From contig JBGAGG010000013.1 of assembly GCA_044226845.1 (NCBI GenBank), positions 1 through 64,000 on the forward strand: DNA of 64,000 nt, given 5' to 3'. Positions 9,057-17,062 of the stretch are shown in pieces. The first letter of the stretch is position 1. Every line of letters begins with the position of its first letter. This DNA is from JAFDZO01 sp044226845. GTDB lineage: Bacteria; Bacteroidota; Ignavibacteria; Tepidaquicellales; Tepidaquicellaceae. Under the pieces are notes generated by a model. It did not search any database. It worked only from the letters and a program-made list of their open reading frames with translations, and was not told the origin of the DNA. The position numbers were made by a program, and so were the translations under genes.

Positions 9057-9698
9057 CTATACTAAGGTAAAAAACTCCTCATTATCTAAAAAGTGATGGC
9101 GTATTACTTGTGCTCTCACAAGATTTATTAAAGTTCTGCTTGCTCTTCTTTCAGAAATATTTACTAAGCGTTTAAAACCTTTTACCGTAATTTTCTGGTT
9201 CATTTCAAGATAAGCAAATAAGGCTTTTTCAATATCGCCTATATAAAGCTTCAGAGGTGTTTCAGTATCGACTGAACTTTTCAAAATCTTCTCTGCTTCC
9301 TTTGAAGCAAGAATACTTTTATCATTAAAACGGACGTAGACTTTTCCGTTCTCATTTTCATCTTCGGAAATAATTTTATGCGGCTTGTATTTGCTTTCAG
9401 GAATTTTAACTACAAGGATGTCTTTATTTTTTATATAAAGAACTTCTGATTCAAAATTTATTTCCGGTTCACAATAGAATTTAGCGGTAGTTGAGATCAA
9501 TTCCATTTCTTCCTTCTCGCTTTCTATTCCATAGATAGTTTTGTCGTCATCTACTCCGAAAAGCACAATACCGCCTGAAGTATTTGCAAGTGCGCAAATC
9601 TCTTTGGCAATTTTTTCGGGAGTTGTAAATTTTCTTTTGAATTCGGTCTTAAGTCCTTCGCCGGCTTCAATTAATTCATAAAGCTCTACTAGATACAT
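9057..9698 (-). CDS. AlbA_2 (Schlafen-type) putative DNA-binding protein
   Basis: 213 aa. The N-terminal 130 residues match the AlbA_2/AAA_4 family: LIEAGEGLKTEFKRKF, then EICALANTSGGIVLFGVDDD, the characteristic E-F-K start and N-T-x-G-G-x-x-x-x-G-V-D core. The C-terminal 60 residues (ERRASRTLINLVRAQVIRHH) look like a winged helix. Such proteins are usually transcription regulators or nucleic-acid-binding effectors. The gene lies 12 bases downstream of ruvX in an operon with HU and pgsA. The ATP-binding residues of true helicases are absent. Confidence 0.8.
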   Translation of the reverse strand: MYLVELYELIEAGEGLKTEFKRKFTTPEKIAKEICALANTSGGIVLFGVDDDKTIYGIESEKEEMELISTTAKFYCEPEINFESEVLYIKNKDILVVKIPESKYKPHKIISEDENENGKVYVRFNDKSILASKEAEKILKSSVDTETPLKLYIGDIEKALFAYLEMNQKITVKGFKRLVNISERRASRTLINLVRAQVIRHHFLDNEEFFTLV

Positions 9699-9710
9699 TG
9701 TTTAATCTTC

Positions 9711-10157
9711 TTAGGATTGGTTCCTTATATTTATATTTTTATCGAGATAATCCTGGAGTATGATCTGTGCTGAAATGCTGTCAATCATTGACTTATCCTG
9801 TCGTTTGCTTTTTTTCATTGAAGAATTTGCTATATAGCCTGAAGCCATTTTGCTTGTAAATCTTTCATCAAAAATTTCAACAGGTATGTTTTCTTTTTTT
9901 AATAAAAAAAAACTTTGAAGGTCAGCGATAAATTTATCGACCTCCAAAGTTTGCAAAGTTTTTTCAGACTTAAGATTTAAAGGATAACCGACGACTATCT
10001 TACCTGCGTCTTCTTCCTTTAAAAACTTGTATATATTCTCCAATAATTTAGCGTCATTAAAAATCGCACCTCTTTCGAATGAAAAACGTTGAGTTTCGTC
10101 TGATATGGCCAGTCCAACCCTTTTAATACCGAAATCTATTGCGATTACTTTTTTAAT
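9711..10157 (-). CDS. ruvX: Putative pre-16S rRNA nuclease / Holliday junction resolvase-like YqgF
   Basis: RNase H-fold family. The diagnostic N-terminus VIAIDFGIKRVGLAISD is encoded upstream of the first TTG/ATG-type codon (10043), so the short 110-residue version starting there lacks the first catalytic Asp. In frame the only plausible initiator before the upstream stop is ATT at 10157, giving MKKVIAIDFG and 148 aa, close to the family length of 135-150. Other conserved parts are VVGYPLNL and the C-terminal DERFTSKMA with DSISAQIILQDYL (catalytic acids). Role: maturation of the 16S rRNA 5' end. An ATT start is rare and worth checking. Confidence 0.85.
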   Translation of the reverse strand: MKKVIAIDFGIKRVGLAISDETQRFSFERGAIFNDAKLLENIYKFLKEEDAGKIVVGYPLNLKSEKTLQTLEVDKFIADLQSFFLLKKENIPVEIFDERFTSKMASGYIANSSMKKSKRQDKSMIDSISAQIILQDYLDKNINIRNQS

Positions 10158-10235
10158 AACAGTAAATTTTAATTAATTGTTTCAAAAAATTTGGACAATT
10201 AATTACTTTATGAATTTATAATAGTGGTAAAAAAA

Positions 10236-10610
10236 TCAGCTTAACGGATTAGCAATTTTTTCTTTAAGGAAATTCTTAAGAATCTTGCCCGGCTTAAAGT
10301 GCATTTTTCTTCTGCCCGGAACAAAAACAAATTCACCTGTTTTCAGGTTTCTTGCTTTTGGTTTCGGTTTTGTTTTTTTGACTTCAAAAACACCGAAATC
10401 ACGAATTTCAATACGGATTGTAGGGTCAGCCATCATAATTAGCTCCCTCATTGAATCGAATAATGAGTCAACGATTAATTTTCTCGTAACTCTTCTTCCG
10501 ATCAATTTTTCTTCCATTTTTAATTCAACATCTTTTCTGGTAAGTGTCTTTACGCGGTCAATGTTCCTTTTCTTTGTTTCTTTGATCTCAATGTAAGTCT
10601 CTTGTGCCAT
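10236..10610 (-). CDS. HU/IHF-family DNA-binding protein with N-terminal extension
   Basis: 124 aa. The central and C-terminal parts have the bacterial histone-like arrangement (LTRKDVELKMEEK, IEIRDFGVFEVKK, PKARNLKTGEFVFVPGRRKMHFKPGK) with the beta-arm region that wraps into the DNA minor groove. A basic 25-residue N-terminal extension precedes the usual HU start. It bends and compacts DNA and may act at specific sites. The start overlaps the end of pgsA by 23 bases, indicating co-translation. Confidence 0.85.
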   Translation of the reverse strand: MAQETYIEIKETKKRNIDRVKTLTRKDVELKMEEKLIGRRVTRKLIVDSLFDSMRELIMMADPTIRIEIRDFGVFEVKKTKPKPKARNLKTGEFVFVPGRRKMHFKPGKILKNFLKEKIANPLS

Positions 10611-11154
10611 TTTTTTCTCCTATTGTTTGGTTGTATCTTTTTAAATATAAAAAAGATGAATAAAGTATTAATGCTGTCGAAACAAGCATTAAATAATGTT
10701 GGATAGTATATAGGGCAGATAAATTAAGAGTCGAAATTAAAATTACTAAGCCAATACTAAATACGGCAATTTTGCCGGGATAGTTTGACATAAGAGTAAT
10801 TTTTTTTCGGCCTTTCAATATCAATCCGAAAAGTAGGATTAAGATATCCCTTAATACTACAATCAAAACAAACCATAACGGTATTTTGTTAAGTATTAAA
10901 AGAATCAATACAAGAGTTACAACTGATATTTTATCTGCCAGTGGATCGATTATTTTCCCTAGCTCTGTAACCTGATTTAGCTTTCTCGCCAAAAAGCCGT
11001 CTAATAAATCGGTTGCATACATACTTAATAATATAGCTATTATCAAGCTTCTGCTTCCTTCATTATCGTAAACCAACAGATAACTTAGGGGAAATAAAAG
11101 AATTATTCTAAAAATAGATAAAAAATTTGAAATATAAAATAATTCTTTTAGCAT
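10588..11154 (-). CDS. pgsA: CDP-diacylglycerol--glycerol-3-phosphate 3-phosphatidyltransferase
   Basis: 188 aa integral membrane enzyme of the CDP-alcohol phosphatidyltransferase family. The signature D-x2-D-G-x2-A-R-x8-G-x3-D-x3-D is complete (TDLLDGFLARKLNQVTELG then IIDPLAD). About five hydrophobic helices are visible. It makes phosphatidylglycerol phosphate from CDP-DAG and glycerol-3-phosphate in the inner membrane. It heads a minus-strand operon with the HU-like gene, ruvX and the AlbA_2 gene. Substrate assignment among CDP-alcohol transferases rests on size and the PgsA-like start (NFLSIFRIILLFPL). Confidence 0.85.
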   Translation of the reverse strand: MLKELFYISNFLSIFRIILLFPLSYLLVYDNEGSRSLIIAILLSMYATDLLDGFLARKLNQVTELGKIIDPLADKISVVTLVLILLILNKIPLWFVLIVVLRDILILLFGLILKGRKKITLMSNYPGKIAVFSIGLVILISTLNLSALYTIQHYLMLVSTALILYSSFLYLKRYNQTIGEKNGTRDLH

Positions 11155-11479
11155 CTATCCACAAGTAAAATTAACGTTTTTTTTAAACAAAATGAATATA
11201 TAAATTTATTTACTTACTTATTGGTTAAACTTAAAATATTTTATGATAGCAATCAACGATTAATTGTTTTGCTATTTTATACCAATCTAACTATCATTTT
11301 ACAAAGATAAAAAGTATAAATTTTGAGTTAAATTTCATTATACTCTGATTAAATTTAAGCAGTGGTTTTATTAAATATTATTTAATATGAGTAAATTATT
11401 CCGTTGTCAACAATGTCATAATTTTAATTGGAATACTTAATTTTATTACGCATTTTTCCTTTTATACTGTTTAGTTATT
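11155..11479. other. Intergenic region, nothing recognised
   Basis: About 325 bases of very AT-rich DNA between the divergent pgsA operon and the decayed DUF3667 gene. It should carry the pgsA promoter. An 17-codon reading frame at 11387-11440 contains a CxxC pair (CQQCHNF) and may be a remnant of the same zinc-ribbon family, but cannot be supported alone. Confidence 0.4.
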
Positions 11480-12236
11480 TTGTTTGCATATGGAAAAAGT
11501 CTAAACTGCGTAACACCATTACATGGAAAATATTGTTATAATTGTGGTCAGGAAAAAATATCCAAAAGAATGTCTGTAAAATCAATGCTGCACGATTTTT
11601 TTCACAGCTCTTTTCATTGGGAATCTGCAATTCTTAACACAATAAAAGAATTATTTTTTTTCTCCCGATAAATTTATTAACGGGTATCTCGAAGGGAAAA
11701 GAAAGTCTTGCGCAAAGCCGGTCACTTTTTTTATACTGATGCTTTCTGTTTACGTTATAATTTTTCATTTGTTGAGCGAAGATTATTTTAGTTATCTGAA
11801 TCAGGCTTTAAAAGGAAATAAATCAGATAAAATAATTTTTAAAAATGTAACTCCCGCTGAACTGCAGCACATGATTTCAAGTAAAATGAATTATCTCATG
11901 TTTATCTTACCTCTTGCATTTGCTTTTTTCTTCAGGATATTTTTCAGAAAAATAAAAATAAATTTTGCAGAAGCGCTTGCCTTTTCATTTTTCATTATAG
12001 GTTTCTGTCTTCTTATTTCTTCTCTTTTTACATTAAGCGGATATATTGATATAAGAATATTAAATTTTAGATTTTTCTTAACGTATGTTTATTAACATTT
12101 ATGCATTGGAGCAGTTCTAACAATCGAAAATACTTGCAGGAATATTTAAATCCAAAATTTCAATATTATTGAGTTATACAGTATTCATAATTACCGTAAC
12201 AAATATGATTATTGCGTACCTGTTTTTCATACGTTG
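11480..12236 (+). pseudogene. Decayed DUF3667-family membrane protein gene
   Basis: The DUF3667 zinc ribbon is visible at the start (CVTPLHGKYCYNCGQEK) followed by the family's LHDFFHSSFHWESAILNTIKEL. The frame then shifts at a T8 run (11654-11661) and continues in another frame as SPDKFINGYLEGKRKSCAKP, the expected next segment, into membrane helices. A stop follows at about 12093, and a further shift restores a last helix (ISILLSYTVFIITVTNMI) ending near 12236. At least two frame disruptions make a functional product unlikely. The T8 site alone could be phase variation or a sequencing error; the second break makes decay more likely. Family function is unknown. Confidence 0.7.
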
Positions 12237-12334
12237 ATTTAGAAATTAGTTTTTCCCGGTTTAACTTGTAAAATAAACTAAACAATTACCTCAACATTTA
12301 ATCTTCATTTTTTGTATTTTTACCAAACAAAAAA

Positions 12335-13498
12335 ATGGATAGAATTTATTTCGATAACGCAGCAACTACTCCCGTTGCTCCTGAAGTGTTTGAAGCAATG
12401 CTTCCCTATATACAGTTTCAATTCGGGAATGCCTCTTCAGTACATCATTTTGGTAAGGGAGTGAAAGTCATCCTCGAAGACACCCGCGACTTAGTTGCAG
12501 ATTTCTTAAAATGCAAACCCAAGGAAATTTTATTTACTTCCGGCGGAACTGAGTCTGATAACTTTGCAATTAAAGGAACAACATTTCATTTTTTAAACTC
12601 AGGTAAGAATCATATTATTACTACATCTATAGAGCACTCTGCTTTGAACGAGAGTGTAAAATACCTTACTGAAAGATTCGGCACTGAAGTTACATTCATT
12701 AGACCTGAAAGTGACGGCTCAATAGACCCGCAAAAAGTTTTAGCTGCAATTACTCCTAAGACGCATCTCATTACAATGATGCATGCCAACAATGAGCTTG
12801 GTGTAGTGAACGATATAAAGACCATAGCAGATAATACAAACAGGAACGAAATAGTTTTTCATGCCGATACAGTTCAATCAATCGGCAAAACACCATTTAA
12901 TACAAAAGATTTTAATGTCAATATTGCCTGCATGTCCGGTCATAAAATTTACGGTCCTAAAGGCATCGGTGTAATGTACATAAAAGACGGTACACCTATC
13001 GATAAACTTATTCACGGCGGCAAACAGGAACGTAATATGCGCGGCGGAACGGAAAATATTGCAGGAATTGTCGGCTTAAAAAAAGCTCTGGAAATATTGA
13101 TGGCTCGAATGGATGAAGATTTGATTCATTACAAAGAATTAAAAAATTATTTCAGAGCAAGACTTAATGAATTTTTCCCTGAAGGCGTACTTATAAACGG
13201 AGATACACCTACCACACTTGATAACATAATAAATATTTCATTCGACCAGAATTATTACGATGTTGATTCTGAAACTCTGCTTATAAATCTTGATTTAAAA
13301 GGAACAGCATGTTCAAGCGGTTCAGCTTGTACATCGGGTTCTCCTCAACCGTCAAGAATTTTAATGGAGCTTGGTCTTGATGCACAAACAGCATTATGCT
13401 CTGTAAGAGTTTCCTTTGGAAGAGATAATACTACTGCTGAAATAGATAAATTTTTTGAGATTGTGAGAAATATAGCGAAGAAGAGAAGCGTGAACTAG
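12335..13498 (+). CDS. Cysteine desulfurase, IscS/NifS type
   Basis: 387 aa PLP enzyme that removes sulfur from cysteine for Fe-S cluster and thio-cofactor assembly. N-terminal IYFDNAATTPVAPEV, PLP-binding Lys204 in SGHKIYGPKG, and the catalytic Cys in the flexible loop GTACSSGSACTSG (Cys332) are all present. The loop form with SSGSAC is typical of the NifS/IscS class I enzymes. No iscU or regulator is adjacent. Its stop codon overlaps that of the convergent pssA gene in a CTAG palindrome. Confidence 0.93.
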   Translation: MDRIYFDNAATTPVAPEVFEAMLPYIQFQFGNASSVHHFGKGVKVILEDTRDLVADFLKCKPKEILFTSGGTESDNFAIKGTTFHFLNSGKNHIITTSIEHSALNESVKYLTERFGTEVTFIRPESDGSIDPQKVLAAITPKTHLITMMHANNELGVVNDIKTIADNTNRNEIVFHADTVQSIGKTPFNTKDFNVNIACMSGHKIYGPKGIGVMYIKDGTPIDKLIHGGKQERNMRGGTENIAGIVGLKKALEILMARMDEDLIHYKELKNYFRARLNEFFPEGVLINGDTPTTLDNIINISFDQNYYDVDSETLLINLDLKGTACSSGSACTSGSPQPSRILMELGLDAQTALCSVRVSFGRDNTTAEIDKFFEIVRNIAKKRSVN

Positions 13499-14253
13499 TT
13501 CACTTTTTTTGACTCGATTTCTTCTTCTGAAAAAGGCTGACGCTTTTTTGTTTTTCTGAATTGATTATATACACCTCTGAAAACTCCTGTGCTCAAATAA
13601 AACAAACAGAACAGGAACAACCCTTCACCTTTTGTTACAATACAAATTATCACTCCTAAAAAAAGGAAGATAAATTTTACTGGATATTTTTTTATTGCGG
13701 TAAGAGAAATTTTAGGAATTGAATCATAACGGAATTTGCTTACCATCAATACCGGCAAAATAACAGCAAGCCCTATGATAAATTTTTCGCTCAAAGCATA
13801 ACCGAACAATTTATTATGATAGAAATATACGTATGAGCAGATTGTCATCGCCGCCATTGGTACCGGAACACCGCTGAAATAATCTTTATCGAATCCTACA
13901 AGCTGTACATTAAATCTTGCAAGCCTTATTGCTGCAAATAATAAAATAAGAGAAGCTGCAAACACTCCGATATCACCGTGGTCTTTAAAATAAATATTAT
14001 AGATCATGAATGAAGGCGCTGCCCCGAATGAAACAACATCTGAAAGTGAATCAAGCTCAACACCGAACTTGCTTGCAGACTTTGTAAGCCTTGCAGCTAA
14101 GCCGTCAACAGCATCGAACAATGCAGCATATACAATAAAAAGAATTGCCTTATCGTAGTTTCCCTGTGCAGAGCTTATGATGGACATAAAGCCGCAGAAG
14201 GCATTTAGAATTGTGAATAGACTTGGTATGAAATTACGCGGAATATTAATCAT
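13495..14253 (-). CDS. pssA: CDP-diacylglycerol--serine O-phosphatidyltransferase
   Basis: 252 aa membrane protein with the CDP-alcohol phosphotransferase signature (DAVDGLAARLTKSASKFG then LDSLSDVVSFG), the PssA-type variant with Ser-Asp at the end. About eight hydrophobic helices. It makes phosphatidylserine, the substrate of the Psd encoded 51 bases upstream in the same transcript. The basic C-terminal tail (RKTKKRQPF) is cytosolic. Together with pgsA at 10.6 kb the region holds the core of phospholipid head-group synthesis. Confidence 0.92.
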   Translation of the reverse strand: MINIPRNFIPSLFTILNAFCGFMSIISSAQGNYDKAILFIVYAALFDAVDGLAARLTKSASKFGVELDSLSDVVSFGAAPSFMIYNIYFKDHGDIGVFAASLILLFAAIRLARFNVQLVGFDKDYFSGVPVPMAAMTICSYVYFYHNKLFGYALSEKFIIGLAVILPVLMVSKFRYDSIPKISLTAIKKYPVKFIFLFLGVIICIVTKGEGLFLFCLFYLSTGVFRGVYNQFRKTKKRQPFSEEEIESKKVN

Positions 14254-14304
14254 TCAATCTCATCTTTATTACATTAACAAACATATTTGATATATTGTTT
14301 TCCA

Positions 14305-14979
14305 TTACTTGTTAACAGCAACTACAGTTTCGCCGCCTTTAACAATATCGTTTATTTTTACTTTTATCTCTGTATCAGGTTTTAATAAGATGTCAACACG
14401 TGAACCGAATTTAATCATTCCGAAACGCTCACCGGCTTTTACTACAGAACCTTCATCTAAGTCGCATACAATTCTTCTTGCAACAAATCCTGCAATTTGC
14501 TTGAACAGAACTTTCCTTCCCATTCTGTCTTCAATACCAATTTCAGTTCTTTCGTTTCTATCGGATGATTTGTGGTCGAATGCTACTATGTATTCACCTT
14601 CTATATACTTATAATATTTTACAATTCCGTTAGTTGGATTTCTGTTTACATGCACATTAAGCGGTGAAAGGAATATGCTGATTTGTTTAAGCGGCTCACC
14701 TTTAGCATACAGGTTATCTTCTTTGTTAATGATATCTTCAACAATAACAATCTTACCGTCGCCGGGCGCGAGTATCATTCTGTCATCATAACCCTCAGGT
14801 ATGCTTCTTTCCGGATCACGGAAAAAATAAAGTGTAAAAGTCATCAGAAATATTACTGCTAAAAGCAAAATAACTTTTACAATTATTATAGATATAAATA
14901 ATGAGATTACAAAAAGCGCCGAGCATCCAATTACCATTTTGGTAACAACATCTCTGCCATAAGGTGTGATTTTAAACAA
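14305..14979 (-). CDS. psd: Phosphatidylserine decarboxylase proenzyme
   Basis: 224 aa, the short PSD-A type. N-terminal membrane hairpin (residues about 15-50), then APGDGKIV, LSPLNVHVNRNPTNG and the C-terminal GMIKFGSRVDILLKP. The Gly-Ser in FGS is the self-cleavage site that creates the pyruvoyl cofactor. It decarboxylates phosphatidylserine to phosphatidylethanolamine at the inner membrane. It lies between purC (10 bases upstream) and pssA (downstream). Confidence 0.94.
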   Translation of the reverse strand: MFKITPYGRDVVTKMVIGCSALFVISLFISIIIVKVILLLAVIFLMTFTLYFFRDPERSIPEGYDDRMILAPGDGKIVIVEDIINKEDNLYAKGEPLKQISIFLSPLNVHVNRNPTNGIVKYYKYIEGEYIVAFDHKSSDRNERTEIGIEDRMGRKVLFKQIAGFVARRIVCDLDEGSVVKAGERFGMIKFGSRVDILLKPDTEIKVKINDIVKGGETVVAVNK

Positions 14980-14989
14980 ACTTTAAACT

Positions 14990-15703
14990 TTAATTATTAG
15001 AAATTGAAACTCTTTTATTTATTTCTTCATAGGCTTCTTCCACTTTACCCATATCAAACCTGAATCTGTCCTTATCCATTTTTTCTCCGGTATGAATATC
15101 CCAAAGGCGGCAAGTATCGGGAGAGATTTCATCGGCAAGAATTACTTCTCCCTTCTCATCTCTTCCAAACTCCAGTTTGAAATCTACTAAGTCTATTCCT
15201 CTGTCATACCAGAACTTTCTCATTAGCTCATTTATATGTAATGCCATCGAATGTATCTTATTCATTTCATCTGTGGTAGCAAGCTCAAGCAGATGGATAT
15301 GCTCTAATGAAAAAAGCGGATCACCTAGAGCATCATCCTTCAGATAATATTCCACCAAAGGGAATTTTAATTCTTCACCTTCTGTAAATCCGAACTTTTT
15401 AACAAGACTTCCGGCTGCTATATTTCTTATCACTACTTCAACCGGAATGATATTCACACGTTTCACCAGCATTTCATTTTCGGTCAGCTTTTTTATAAAG
15501 TGCGTTTGCAATCCGTGAGAAATCAGATACTCAAAAATGCCTGTAGAGATGGATGTATTAAGCACACCTTTATTCTTTATCTGATCTTTCTTAAGTCCGT
15601 TGAAAGCAGTAGCATCATCCTTAAATTCCTGAACGACAAGTCCGTGCTCATCTGTTGACCAGATGCGCTTTGCCTTACCTTCGTATAATAATTCTTTTTT
15701 CAT
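14990..15703 (-). CDS. purC: Phosphoribosylaminoimidazole-succinocarboxamide synthase
   Basis: 237 aa from the ATG at 15703 (MKKELLYEGKAKRIW), the usual family N-terminus; an upstream ATG at 15733 adds ten unconserved residues. SAICAR synthase motifs are clear: YEGKAKRIW, VRNIAAGSLVKKFG, LADEISPDTCRLWD and the ending with DKDRFR. It ligates aspartate to CAIR with ATP in purine synthesis. It heads the purC-psd-pssA transcript; purS and purQ are found separately at 46 kb. Confidence 0.95.
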   Translation of the reverse strand: MKKELLYEGKAKRIWSTDEHGLVVQEFKDDATAFNGLKKDQIKNKGVLNTSISTGIFEYLISHGLQTHFIKKLTENEMLVKRVNIIPVEVVIRNIAAGSLVKKFGFTEGEELKFPLVEYYLKDDALGDPLFSLEHIHLLELATTDEMNKIHSMALHINELMRKFWYDRGIDLVDFKLEFGRDEKGEVILADEISPDTCRLWDIHTGEKMDKDRFRFDMGKVEEAYEEINKRVSISNN

Positions 15704-15779
15704 AATCTTTAACTTGCATACAAAATTAGGCAAATTTTAGGGATTATACTATGAACTATTTAGTAATCGATTTAATGCA

Positions 15780-15815
15780 AAAAGCCCCCGGTATTTCTGC
15801 CGGGAGCTTTTCAAT
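15780..15815 (-). terminator. Intrinsic terminator after the 15.8 kb lipoprotein gene
   Basis: Inverted repeat 15780-15791 / 15800-15811 (GC core CCCGG/CCGGG with one internal mismatch), flanked by A and T runs on both sides, so it can act on either strand. It sits 28 bases past the minus-strand stop at 15839. Confidence 0.75.
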
Positions 15816-15838
15816 TTTACTTACTTTATAAAGTTACT

Positions 15839-16531
15839 TTAGTCAGGTATTCCGTTTCTGTCATTATCTTTAAAAGCCTTGAACGATGCTTTAATGTTGT
15901 TATCAATATCATTTTGATTCGATACATTTAAAGGATCTAAATAATCACTGCCAGTCCAAAACCATGTATAGGGCTGAACTTTCAGAGTAATATTACTCTT
16001 AGATGTAGAGTTGATTCCAACAGTTGAACCAAAATTAATCTTCTGATGAGCAGATTTTGTAGAACGGTATATGAATGGAATCAAATTAAACTTACCATAC
16101 ACTACAACAGAATATCTTCCGCCGGCGAATGAGAACGCAGTATCGATGCCGACTTCACTATCTTCAAGTTTATGTATTTCAAATTTTACCTTGTCGTAGG
16201 TTCCTTCAGGAATCATTGCAGTGGTAAATACATTCACATTAGAGTTTAAATTCAGCTTTACTACAAAGGGACCTGTTTTAAAATTAACAGAATCGTCAGA
16301 TGCTGCTGATACATTAAGCTTAATATTTTTTATCAGCACTTTAACTGAGTCTAAAACTAAGGCATTAATTGGGGCTTGGTCTGTTACACCGGGGGAGCTC
16401 ATCATGCTGATTTCAGTGTTGTCTGAAGCCTGTGTTACTACTTCATCACTTTTACAGCCTTGAACGAGCATCAGAGTTACAACTGCGAAAAATAACGCAA
16501 GAACTCTAAAAGATTCATTAAATCTCTTCAT
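15839..16531 (-). CDS. Putative DUF4382-like lipoprotein
   Basis: 230 aa. Signal peptide with lipobox LMLVQGC (Cys26). The mature part (ALVLDSVKVLIKNIKLNVS, VKLNLNSNVNVFTTAMIPEGTYDKVKFEIHKL) resembles the DUF4382 pattern, in which a beta domain follows a line like 'L..v.i.ip.G.Y..I.l.i'. The end has a short acidic DNDRNGIPD tail as in many secreted Bacteroidota proteins. Function unknown; presumably exposed on a membrane surface. The composite repeat B lies upstream. Confidence 0.65.
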   Translation of the reverse strand: MKRFNESFRVLALFFAVVTLMLVQGCKSDEVVTQASDNTEISMMSSPGVTDQAPINALVLDSVKVLIKNIKLNVSAASDDSVNFKTGPFVVKLNLNSNVNVFTTAMIPEGTYDKVKFEIHKLEDSEVGIDTAFSFAGGRYSVVVYGKFNLIPFIYRSTKSAHQKINFGSTVGINSTSKSNITLKVQPYTWFWTGSDYLDPLNVSNQNDIDNNIKASFKAFKDNDRNGIPD

Positions 16532-16739
16532 GTTTGATTTGGTTTAGTTTAATCCGTGCTGAAATACAGCACAGTTCTCTAACACCTTTATTCAAACTAT
16601 GTTCCAATTAAAAACATTAAATTTGGATTTTTAAATCTCTGATAATTTTGCTCTTAATTTGCCCTTGTCGTTTTAGAAATATGTTTATTCAATGTTGTTT
16701 ATGAACCAATTGTTATTTTAACAAATATTTTAATGCCAA

Positions 16740-17010
16740 TTACAATTCATGTCATAAGACTGACAATATGTCATGTGTTTTATAATTAACATCTGAAAAA
16801 AATTCTCTTATCTTGACGGGTTTTTGACGGATTTTGAAGATTATCTATTGTTTTTTGCTTCAGAATTTTGGGATTCCCGTAATTTTCTGTTTTGGATGTC
16901 GAATTTTATTGCCGGATTTATTTTTTAACTACACCATTAATATAATAACAAATGATTTCTATTGAAATATAATCTTCCCTATTAGTAGGTATAGGGAGAT
17001 TTTTCGTTTG
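16740..17010 (+). repeat. Composite intergenic repeat, copy B
   Basis: Lies in the 531-base gene-free stretch 16532-17062. It carries a degenerate ATGTCAT..TGACAATATGTCATG segment (16749-16776), the block CTTGACGGGTTTTTGACGG (16812-16830), about 140 bases of unique DNA, and a hairpin TCCCTAT/ATAGGGA followed by TTTTT (16976-17002). Block order is the same as in copies A (minus strand) and C. The remaining part, 16532-16740, is AT-rich, presumably holds the promoter of the 16531 gene, and shows nothing else recognisable. Confidence 0.55.
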
Positions 17011-17062
17011 CTTCTAACATCAAATTTTAAACTTCCTGGTAAACGGCTATCGAATTTACAAA

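Noticed and set aside
11387..11440. 17-codon frame with CQQC
   Set aside because: Too short, no supported start signal; may be a remnant of the DUF3667 family.
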